From Eriocheir sinensis (taxonomy: Eukaryota; Arthropoda; Malacostraca; Decapoda; Varunidae), in assembly GCF_024679095.1 (NCBI RefSeq), contig NC_066549.1, positions 12,294,477 to 12,358,476 of the forward strand: a stretch of DNA of 64,000 bases, written 5' to 3'. The first letter of the stretch is position 1; each line of letters begins with the position of its first letter. Positions 1 through 9,660 of the stretch are shown here, in pieces. The notes under the pieces are model-generated. The model made no database searches. It had not been told where the DNA came from and saw only the letters and a program-made list of their open reading frames with translations. Made by a program: the position numbers and the translations under genes.

Positions 1-430
1 GCGCCGTCGGGAACACGCCTTGGGAATAATGCTCATGTAGGGAGGTGACTCGCCATTACCTTGGAGACAATGATTGGGTGTGTTATTTGGGCTGTCATGC
101 TCTAGATGGGCCGGTGTTCGTCTCTCTCACTCCTCGCCGCCTCCCTGGCTCGCACTTCTCGTAACGGTCTCGCTCGAGGATTCTAACTAGATTCCCTGGT
201 CACACCGCAGGCAGGATGTGCTGCCGCCACGCCGCTGATGCGCCTCGCTGCGCCTGGAGGAGAGTGTCTCGCGGGAAGCCTGGAACGCACCACAGAACGG
301 GACTGCCGAGAGGAGCCCCGGGACCAGTGGATCATGGCCTCGTGGCCCATATCACAAGCCACGGCCGCCGAAAGGGAAATAATTGGTTTTAGAGACTTGC
401 CACTTCCATTTTCTTGCAGACCTATAGCAA
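1..430. other. GC-rich unassigned stretch
   Basis: Positions 120-350 are rich in CpG compared with the AT-rich surroundings, and an open frame from 238 runs into the following trinucleotide repeat. The frame has no recognisable domain and its tail is microsatellite. It could be a promoter or the edge of a gene lying to the left, but nothing in the window confirms that. Confidence 0.3.
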
Positions 431-436
431 CGAGTA

Positions 437-555
437 ATAATGATGATGATGATGATGATGGTGATTGTGATGTTTTTGATGTTGAGGATGAGGAGGATCA
501 TGAGGAGAAGGATGGTGATGATAATTGTACTATTGATGATGTTGATAATAATAAC

Positions 556-634
<79 letters not shown>

Positions 635-646
635 GTTATTATTTTT

Positions 647-677
<31 letters not shown>

Positions 678-682
678 TTACA
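437..682. repeat. Trinucleotide microsatellites (GAT)n and (TTA)n
   Basis: An impure (GAT)n run at about 437-545 is followed by (TTA)n at about 555-682 with few interruptions. The poly-Tyr, poly-Ile and poly-Asn open frames here are by-products of the repeat and are not genes. Confidence 0.95.
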
Positions 683-1108
683 ATGGAATGGGGCGACTGT
701 ATTTTCTATTCCGTCACGATATTTTTGGTAACACCTTTTCTCATCAGTATGTTCAGTCAGTTGTCGACATTCGAACCAGATTTCTACAGGCCACTCCACC
801 TCCCGTTTTGAGTTCCGCCAGTCTCGTCACCATGAAATATTCTCATCTATAAACGTCTCTTCGCCTTTCTCCCGCTTTCACTGCATACATGATTACGTCA
901 ATTTGAAAGCTACCGCAGCATCTTCTTCACTCACAAAGTCACTTCCATAGATGCTGAAAATAACTGAGGTCCAGAGAGTAAAACTCTTTTATCAACAGAC
1001 ATTTGTTCCGCAAACTTTTGGCCAACATTTGAAAACAAGGCATACAGACATTGAAAATAGCTTACAATAATTGTTTGCGAACAAAGTTTCCCAAGGGTAA
1101 CTAAGATT

Positions 1109-1111
<3 letters not shown>

Positions 1112-1168
<57 letters not shown>

Positions 1169-1189
1169 CAGTATAATATTAGTAGCAGC

Positions 1190-1224
<35 letters not shown>

Positions 1225-1261
1225 CAGTATAATATTAGTAGCAGCAGTAGTAGTAGAAGTA

Positions 1262-1304
<43 letters not shown>

Positions 1305-1310
1305 TGTAGT
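1112..1310. repeat. (AGT)n microsatellite
   Basis: Almost uninterrupted AGT trinucleotides, with two internal copies of an AGCAGTATAATATT interruption. That pattern suggests one block duplicated after the interruption arose. Confidence 0.95.
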
Positions 1311-2225
1311 AGTGGAATCATAGTCGCCACTATCGTTGATTACGGAGGCGGCGGCGGCGAGGGCCTCATCGTTATGTAACATAATTTCTATTTATTTATT
1401 TGTTTATTTATTTATTTATTGTGTGTGCATGTATGGGTGTGAAGCTCCGAGTGATTGTCTCCAAAAGGCATATGTTCTTTTTCAAACCGAATAGTGCCTT
1501 CATTCAAGGGAACACCTGGAACCAACACTAACCTTAATTTAGTACTACAGATCCTATGATCACTTAATTTAATATTATAAATCCTATGATCACTTAATTT
1601 GATACTATGAGAATACTCTAATCGTTATTTGCTTTGTATTTCTTACTGCGGCTCAATCTTTTTTCAAGCATTACATACACAACTCGTTTACAAGTCCCTT
1701 AATAGCACCATGAGCTGTCTCTCTCGCTGTCTGGTATTAAAATTTGTTTGTAGGGAAGAGGCGTGCCAGTGGGTAACCTATCCCCATTCAGTACTTGGGC
1801 TCGAGCCGGGTTTGAACCCTGTCTCTACATCTCCGTATCAGCACAGTATACGCCCTATTTCACTGCATCCATAACCTAACGGCGCACGTGGCCCTTGACG
1901 CCTTGACGCAGAATTGAGTCAACAAGTAGAGTGTAAGACTGTCGGTGACGGCCCATCCAAACACTGACATTAGGCGTGAGGCGCGTGACTGCATCCTCGA
2001 CCTCTCGACTCAGCGAGATCAGCCTCGCTCATCCCGTCTGTCATCATCTCAGTGGAACGTTGATCACCGGAAGTTCCATCCATGACACACAAATCAATGA
2101 AGTTGGAGTTGGAGATAAGAGTGAGGAGGTGTTAGTCCACCCTATAAGATGTGGAATATTCATGACGATAAGTATTAAGGAAAGATGTAATATTTTAGCT
2201 GAAGGGAAGAGCCAATTAATGTGAA
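1311..2225. other. No gene recognised
   Basis: AT-rich sequence with a short TTTA-rich stretch (1385-1420) and three imperfect copies of a roughly 28-bp unit containing CCTATGATCACTTAATTT (about 1535-1612). No domain, splice model or known repeat was recognised. Confidence 0.5.
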
Positions 2226-2540
2226 GAGTGGAGGAGGAAGAGGAGGAGGAGGAGGAGGAGGGGAGAAGTAGAAGATGAAAAAAATGAAAATATTGAAGAA
2301 GAAAGAGATAAAGAGGATATGCAGAGAAAAGAGAAGAATGAAAATGGAAAAAAATAAAGAGGAGGAGGAGGAGGAGGAGGAGGAGGAGAGGAAAGTAGAA
2401 GGGGATAAACATTAGGACAAAGAAAGATGTAAAGGAAGTTAAGAAGAAGTAAAGGAAAAAGAGACAGCAAGCAGGCGAAGAGGAGGAGAAGAAAGTAAAA
2501 AATAAGTAGAAGGGGATGAAAACAAGGAAGAAAAGAAGAA
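2226..2540. repeat. Purine-rich GGA/GAA tract
   Basis: About 300 bp made almost only of A and G on the plus strand, with (GGA)n cores at 2228-2262 and 2361-2392. Strand asymmetry of this kind can allow triplex formation. It ends exactly where LINE-A sequence begins. Confidence 0.85.
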
Positions 2541-2974
2541 GCACTAAACATCCTCGGTCTATCCTTAACTCAAAATCTTAACTGGAAACTTCACATCTCT
2601 TTCACTAAATCAGCTTCCTCGAGGTTGGGCGTTCTGTATCGTCTCCGCCAGTTCTTCTCCCCCTCGCAGTTGCTATCCATATACAGGGGCTTTGTCCGCC
2701 CTCGTATGGAGTCTGCATCTCACGTGTGGGGGGGCTCCCCTCACACAGCTTTCTTGGACAGAGTGGAGTTCGTCTCATCAGCTCTCCTCCTCTTACTGAT
2801 AGTCTTCTACCTCTTAAACTCCACGGTCATGTTGCCTCTCTATCTTCTATCGATATTTTCATGGTGACTGCTCTTCTGAACTTGCTAACTGCATGCCTCC
2901 CCACCCTCCCGCGGCCTCGCCACACACGACTTTCTACTCAAGCTCATCCCTTTACTGTCCAAACCCCTTACGGT
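2541..2974 (+). mobile_element. LINE-A (Jockey/CR1-like non-LTR retrotransposon), 3' coding fragment
   Basis: The translation matches the region after the reverse transcriptase core in other copies of the window (motifs LGVLYRLRQFF, HVWGG and LLDRVE-like). The fragment stops inside the C-terminal coding region, without 3' UTR or poly-A, and is joined directly to the 5' UTR of the next copy. Frameshifts make it non-functional. Confidence 0.85.
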
Positions 2975-5900
2975 GTCTCACCAACACCGGAGAGTAGTTC
3001 AGCATGCTCTCTAAAGACAGATCCTCTCTTTATCCACACCACACTACATTCACATAACATATACACCTTTTTCCAAAATTCAAAATTCAAAATGGCTCAA
3101 TTAAGCAATGCCTCGGAGTCCCCGCCTGGGGGGGGGACCACAAATTCCCCAGGAGGACTCCCTTCTGGCTGCCGACCCGAGAGGTGTCTTGATAACTCCT
3201 CGAACCTCTTTCTTCTCAATTTCTGCAACATTCGCGGTCTTCGCTCTAATTTTCATTCTGTGGAACATCATCTCTCCTCCTCTAAACCTCACCTTCTCTT
3301 CCTTACCGAAACACAGGTTTCTGAGGCTACTGACAGCAATCTCTACTCTGTTCCCTCCTACTATCTTTATCCTAAATTTCAATCCAAAGCTGGATGTTGC
3401 GCCTACGTGCGCAACGACATCACTTGCTCTCGTGCCCACGACCTTGACTCTTCTGAATTTTCCACCATCTGGTTAAGACTTCACTGTCATTCTATTACTA
3501 AATACATCTGTGCTGTTTATCTCTCACCTAACTCTACCAACTATGTAAAATTCTTTGACTATTTGAATTCTAAAGTGGAGCACATCTTGACCCACTCTAA
3601 CTTCGCTGAAATCTCCATCCTATGAGATGTCAATTGTCAAAAACAGCTTTGGCTTTCATCCTCTTTCACTGACCATCCTGGTGAACAAGCCTACAACTTT
3701 GCTATCCTCAACGACCTAGAGCAGTTGGTCCAGCACCCTACACGTATTCCTGACCGTCTTGGAGATCGGCCCAACATTCTAGACCTCTTCCTTACCTCAA
3801 ACCCTTCTGCTTATTCTGTCAAACTGTTCTCTCCGTTGGGCTCCTCCGATCACAATCTTATTTCTGCATCCTGTCCTATCGCTCCTGTACATCCTCTGGA
3901 CCCACCGAAGAGGCGATGCTTCTGGCATTTTGCTTCAGCTCGGTGGGACGACCTGAGGATGTACTTTTCAGATTTCCCGTGGAATGATTATTGCTTCCAG
4001 GATAGAGACCCCTCTGTGTGTGCTCAGCGCATCACAGAGGTGATTGTCTCTGGAATGGAGGCATACATTCCTCGTTCTTTCTCTACTCCTCACGCTAAAC
4101 AGCCTTGGTTTAATCACGCTTGTTCTCGTGCTGTCAATGATAGAGAGGTAGCTCACAAAAGATACCAGAGCCTTCAAACTAATGCTAATTATGAACTTTA
4201 CATTTCTGCCCGAAATCGTGCCAAATCTATTCTCCGACTAACCAAAAATTCTTTCATTAATAGAAAATGTCAAAACCTTGCTTTCTCTAACTCTTCCCGT
4301 GACTTCTGGTATCTAGCCAAAAACATCTCCTCCAACTTCACTTCTTCATCTTTCCCTCCACTCCTCAGTCCTGACGGCAACACTGCCGTCTCATCTATCT
4401 CTAAGGCTGAACTCTTCTCTCAAACTTTTTCTAAAAACTCCACTCTGGACGATTCTGGGCATATTCCTCCTACTCATCCCCCTCTGACTCCTTTATGCCT
4501 GTTATAAAGATTCTTCAAAATGATGTTTTCTATGCCCTCTCTGGCCTCAATCCTCAGAAGGCTTATGGACCTGATGGAGTGCCTCCTATTGTCCTTAAAA
4601 ACTGTGCCTCCGTGCTGTCACCCTGCCTGGTCAAACTCTTTCGCCTCTGCCTGTCAACATCTACCTTTCCTTCTTGCTGGAAGTATGCCTTCACAGCCTG
4701 TACCTAAGAAGGGTGACCGCTCCAATCCCTCAAACTACCGTCCTATTGCTTTACTTTCTTGTCTATCTAAAGCTTTTGAATCAATCCTTAACCGTAAGAT
4801 TCAAAAGCACCTTTCCACTTCTGACCTTCTATCTGATCGCCAGTATGGGTTCCGCAAGGGCGTTCTACTGGTGATCTCCTATCTTAACTGACTCTTGGTC
4901 ATCCTCTCTTAGCCGTTTCGGTGAAACTTTGCTATTGCGCTGGACATATCAAAGCTTTTGATAGGGTCTGGCACAAATCTTTGCTTTCTAAACTACCCTC
5001 CTACGGTTTCTATCCTTCTCTCTGTACCTTTATCTCCAGTTTCCTTTCTGACCGTTCTATTTCTGCCGTGGTAGACGGTCACTGTTCTTCCCTAAATCTA
5101 TTAACAGTGGTGTCCCACAGGGTTCTGTCCTATCTCCCACTCTTTTCTGTTGTTCATTGATGATCTTCTTTCCAAAACGAACTGTCCTATCCATTCCTAC
5201 GCCGATGATTCCACTCTGCATTATTCAACTTCTTTTAATAGAAGACCCACCCTTCAGGAACTTAACGACTCAAGGCTGGAGGCTGCAGAACGCTTAGCCT
5301 CAGACCTTACTATTATTTCCGATTGGGGCAAGAAGAACCTGGTGTCCTTCAACGCCTCAAAACACAGTTTCTCCACCTATCCACTCGACACAATCTTCCA
5401 AACAACTATCCCCTATTCTTTGACAACACCCAGCTATCACCTTCCTCAACACTAAACATCCTCGGTCTATCCTTAACTCAAAATCTCAACTGGAAACTTC
5501 ATATCTCATCTCTTACTAAATCAGCTTCCTCGAGGCTGGGCGTTCTGTACCGTCTCCGCCAGTTCTTCTCCCCTGCACAGTTGCTGTCCATATACAGGGG
5601 CCTTGTCCGCCCTCGTATGGAGTATGCATCTCATGTGTGGGGGGGCTCCACTCACACAGCTCTTCTGGACAGAGTGGAGGCAAAGGCTCTTCGTCTCATC
5701 AGCTCTCCTCCTCATACTGATAGTCTTCTACCTCTTAAATTCCGCCGCAATGTTGCCTCTCTTTCTATCTTCTATCGATATTTCCACGCTGACTGCTCTT
5801 CTGAACTTGCTAACTGCATGCCTCACCCCCTCCCGCTGCCCAGCTGCAATCGACTTTATACTCATGCTCATCCCTATAATGTCCAAACCCCTTATGCAAG

Positions 5901-6172
5901 TTAACCAGCATCTTCACTCTTTCATCCCTCACGCTGGTAAACTCTGGAACAATCTTCCTTCATCTGTATTTCCTCCTGCCTACGACTTGAACTCTTTCAA
6001 GAGGAGGGTGTCAGGACACCTCTCCTCCCGAAACTGACTTATCTTTCGGCCACCTCTTTGGATTCTTTTTAGGAGCAGCGAGTAGCGGGCTTTTTTTTTT
6101 TTATTAATGTTTACTTTTTTGTGCCCTTGAGCTGTCTCCTTTGCTGTAAAAAAAAAAAAAAAAAAAAAAAAA
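2975..6172 (+). pseudogene. LINE-A near full-length copy, endonuclease plus reverse transcriptase, degenerate
   Basis: The coding part starts near ATG 3091 and includes an APE-type endonuclease (NIRGLRSN, LLFLTETQ, and GSSDHNLIS near 3838-3865). It continues into a reverse transcriptase with PKKGDRSNPSNYRPIALL, the YADDS catalytic box near 5197-5212 and the C-terminal HAGKLWNNLPSSVF. An in-frame TGA at 3623-3625 lies where the paralogue reads ILGDFNVH. Frameshifts occur near 4495, 4690 and 4858 and within 4890-5450. Stop at about 6036, then a 3' UTR ending in poly-A at 6149-6172. The clade is inferred and not proven; the copy is dead. Confidence 0.9.
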
Positions 6173-6425
6173 GTTAACCAGCATCTTCACTCTTTCATCC
6201 CTCACGCTGGTAAACTCTGGAACAATCTTCCTTCATCTGTATTTCCTCCTGCCTACGACTTGAACTCTTTTAAGAGGAGGGTATCAGGACACCTCTCCTC
6301 CCGAAATTGACCTATCTTTCGGCCACTCCTTTAACTCTTTTTAGAAGCAGTGAGTAGCGGGCTTTTTTCATTATTGTTTCCTTTTTTTATGCCCTTGATC
6401 TGACTCCTTGCTGTAAAAACAAAAA
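6173..6425 (+). mobile_element. LINE-A 3' end, second copy in tandem
   Basis: Starts straight after the poly-A of the previous copy with GTTAACCAGCATCTTCACT and repeats its last coding stretch and 3' UTR, with a shorter A-rich tail. It is either a 5'-truncated insertion into the older tail or a tandem duplication. Confidence 0.85.
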
Positions 6426-6494
6426 GTAAGGGATGCCGATAATTCGTAAAAACTTTAAATAAAATGCTAAGGGCAACAACTTGACGCCGATGAT

Positions 6495-6870
6495 CAAGAT
6501 CAAGAACTATTAAGTGCCGGAGAAACAAATTTTATTGAATTGATAGCTCTGTCAAGTAACTTTAAATGGCAATTGGCAGCAGACATCCAAACAGTAGCAC
6601 AATACTCATAGTGGGGCAAAATGAATGCATAAAAAGATTTTATTACAGTTGAGTCACAAGCAAATATTTTAAAGCCCTTACGAAGTAAGCCTGTCTTCTG
6701 TGCAATAGTGGAAGACATGGAACGGATGTGCTTCTCAAAAGTCATCATCAAGTGTAAGTAAACTCAAGAGCAAATATTTTCTCATACTGCAGCCTCTCTT
6801 CCACATTCATCTCACAAATAAAGCTAATGAAGCTCCCCTTGTAACCTAACATTTTAGAATTACAATATTG
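6495..6870 (-). mobile_element. Jockey/CR1-like LINE fragment, RT C-terminal part
   Basis: The minus-strand translation carries the post-RT signature of many LINEs (HIRSMSSTIAQKTGLLRK, PHYEYCATVWM, HLKLLDRAINSIKF). It is a different family from LINE-A. Truncated at both ends. Confidence 0.75.
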
Positions 6871-6929
6871 AAGACAGGCTGGGATGGGAAAAATTAGTAA
6901 CCCAGAGACTAGACTACAATGTCTTCCTA

Positions 6930-7255
6930 ATTAAGTAATACTCGTAGGTAAAGTGGGGAGCATGCGATATTGCTGCGCGTTGCATCGGTGCCCATTTCCA
7001 CCACCTTGACCTTTTGAGCCTGTGGTGGACTCGTACCCACTAGCCCGGGGACACTTGGCCCTATGCCGTCAGAATTCCCACAATTTACCTTCCCCAAATT
7101 TCCCCAGGCACCGGTTTATCGACCAACCCGAAAGGCAGGATGAACAGGAGCAATAGCTGGGTGGGTGTACCGAAGGCACCTGCTGATCGGACTCGAACCG
7201 GTGCCCCGAGGAGTGGCAGGCGGTCACAGAAACCACTCAGCTACAGAGGCGCAGG
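6930..7255 (-). mobile_element. tRNA-derived SINE
   Basis: On the minus strand, about 7252-7170 is tRNA-like: an A-box-like TAGCTGAGTGG and a B-box-like GGTTCGAGTCC. The acceptor ends do not pair as in a real tRNA. The sequence on to about 6930 is probably the SINE body, though its end is not sharp. Confidence 0.6.
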
Positions 7256-7390
7256 GGCTGAGGTGTAAAGAGAGAAAGCCCATTTTAATTAACTCTCACT
7301 CTGCCCGGGAACAGAACCCAAAATCTCTATTCAACCGAGAAATTCCGGTTGCGAGCCGAGGGCCTAATGCCCCCCCACCTGAAATTATTT

Positions 7391-7406
7391 TCTAGATCCG
7401 CCACTG
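7391..7406 (-). mobile_element. Terminal motif of an unidentified DNA transposon
   Basis: TCTAGATCCGCCACTG matches 26511-26526 with one difference. Read on the minus strand it begins CAGTGGCGGATC, which looks like a transposon end. The partner end was not found. Confidence 0.4.
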
Positions 7407-7769
7407 CTCTCATCGCTTCTCAGCCTTCAGAAGGTGACAAAAAATGATGCACATATTTTATTATCATTTTATTGACAATGTGCAACTAGGCAATAAACAC
7501 CATACTCAAACCAGGCGAGAGAACAAGCTAAGTTTCCTAGTAGGTACTCAACAACTGACCACTTCCACGTCATCAAGGTAAATCGTACATAAGGTGTCGG
7601 AAGCTAGAGAGAGAGAGAGAGAGCACGGCAACCATTAAACTCCACAAGAAAAGCTTGAAAATTATAATTAAGAAAGGTAATGAGCAAGTTGACACAATAT
7701 CAATAAAATTATCCACTGCTTGCTTAGAAAAAAGTATTTAGAAATTAGAGAGGGATAACATGGGAATCA

Positions 7770-8470
7770 AGAGTTACAACGAATGCCTGAACAACCTTGG
7801 ATTCGCAGATGACACTTTTACTAAGTGACTGAGGAAAAAAAAAGTTACAAAGAATGATCGAGGAATAGGTATAAAGATGAATATGGAAAACACGGAGGTT
7901 ATGTTTATTGGTCAGTTTGCATGACAAAAATATTGATTGGAACCAAAGCACTTAAGAAAGTAGAATCTTCCAAATACTTAAAACAAGCAATTCGTGCAAA
8001 CCCGATCCACGAGGAAAATAATCAAAGAAAATATGAATGAAATGGAATGCTTTTGGTAAACTTATTAATGTCATGAACAGCAGCCTGGCTCTCTCTCTGA
8101 AGAAAAGGTGTACAAGAAATGTAACGTGCCAGTCTCAATGAGTGGCTCAGACACGTGGCTCCAGAGAAAAGATTTACAGAGAAAGGTAAGCAGTGCACGG
8201 AGAAATGGAGAGAAAATTTCAGGTTATAACGGAGATACAGGAAACGAGTATCATGGATTTGAGAACAGGCACGTATTGAAGATAATGATGCTTAAGAACA
8301 TGAAATGGACTTGGCCAGGTCATATCAAACGTGGAACTGACAACAGATGGACGATCAAGGTAACAGAGTGGCAGCCAAGAAACTATAAAGTCAGGGCAAA
8401 GAGGAAACCAGGTGGAGAGATGAAGGTAGAGGATGGAGTACTATAACGTGAGACAGAGATGCATGAAGAA
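7770..8470 (+). pseudogene. RTE/BovB-like retrotransposon fragment, degenerate
   Basis: Recognisable pieces are FADD-T (RT catalytic area) near 7795, MNMEKTEVMF-like text near 7880, and the C-terminal signature MKWTWPGHIKRGTDNRWT with VTEWQPRNYK at 8298-8385. Stops and frameshifts interrupt it. It is probably an old insertion. Confidence 0.75.
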
Positions 8471-8977
8471 CTCTGGGAAAGTCCTTTATCCTGCACTGGA
8501 CTAATAATGGCTGCTGCTGCTGATGATGATGATGACTGAAAGATGGGAAGTAGAGTTTCAGCCACAACAATTCTCTCCTTCAGCTCCTCTAACGCCTCAC
8601 TCCATGGAGGATAACGTGAGATCACTTTACCCAAGCATTAATGAGATGATTATGAAAATGAATTCAGATATAAGGAAATAAATATACAACTAGCTAACTA
8701 ACGATATAAACAGATAAATATGTGAATGAAATGAGTATCGTATTATACACGTGTGAAGGTCATTTTTAACGACTTTTTAACACCATGATGAGTTTTCTCC
8801 GGGGATAGATTTGTCTCAATCTAACCTATCACAACCATGGAGGGTCAACTTATAAGTAAGACCAACGTTCACTGGAGTGTGATTATAAGGTAACTAAGGG
8901 ATTAATTAAGTAAATAGGAGAGGAAAATTATGTTTCTCCACCATTGTCGTCAGGTGTGTTCCAGCTTCATGTTTTTT
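8471..8977. other. No gene recognised
   Basis: AT-rich spacer with a short (TGATGA) run at 8520-8537. No domain or known repeat was recognised. It lies downstream of the minus-strand DM4/DM12 gene. Confidence 0.5.
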
Positions 8978-8990
8978 TTTATTTTTTATT
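8978..8990 (-). promoter_or_regulatory. Candidate polyadenylation signals of the DM4/DM12 gene
   Basis: Two AATAAA hexamers on the minus strand (8978-8983 and 8985-8990) lie about 155 nt beyond the stop codon. This is a plausible 3' UTR distance, but the region is T-rich and the match could be chance. Confidence 0.4.
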
Positions 8991-9143
8991 AACAGTTAGT
9001 GACGTCGGCGCCCCCACGGATCTTCGACCCGAGACATGAGGTAATCATTGGATTTTTGTGTTAACAGGAGGCTGCTAGCAGGGTCGTTCCATGTTGGTGT
9101 TAGAAAAAAAGTGTGTGTTGACAGGGGCGTTGCATTTTGGTGG

Positions 9144-9342
9144 TTAAAAGAAAAGCGTGCTGTCAGCGGCGTCACCGGCGGTCGCGAGGCCTTGGTGGAA
9201 GTAGGCGAGGGCAGACTGCGCCATACCAGCCAGGCGGTAGGGGCAGGCAGGGTAGAGGTCTTCACAGTTCCCTCCTCGACGGCCCGACTCCTCTGCCGCC
9301 ACGTACTCCTCCACCTCAGGCGACCGTCCACCGTAGCCCGCA
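9144..9342 (-). CDS. DM4/DM12 gene exon 5 (C terminus)
   Basis: Acceptor GTATGGCAG. Encodes residues 190-255 and the stop, with the NCEDLYPACP pair of cysteines. This is the least conserved-looking end. Confidence 0.85.
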
Positions 9343-9624
9343 CTGCCATACATGCGACAAACATATGAGAGAGATCACCATACGTTCGCCAGTTCGTGAC
9401 CACCATTGCAATTACTACTCTCATCAAGGAGAAAGGAGTAAAGACAAGTACCTCTCCTGAAGTTTGAAATATGCGCGTTCAAAACAGCATGATGTAAATG
9501 TACTAATACAGAACGCCCAGGCTCGAGGGAGCTGATTTAGTGAGAGAAGAGATGTGAAGTTTCTAGTTAAGATTTTGAGTTAAGGATAGACCGAGGATGT
9601 TTATTGTTGAAGAAGGTGACTGTT

Positions 9625-9660
<36 letters not shown>

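Noticed and set aside
238..852. 204-codon frame with poly-Tyr
   Set aside because: More than a third is (GAT)n or (TTA)n; no domain and no splice partner.
7170..7255. tRNA gene
   Set aside because: A and B boxes are present but the acceptor ends do not pair; it continues into a SINE body.
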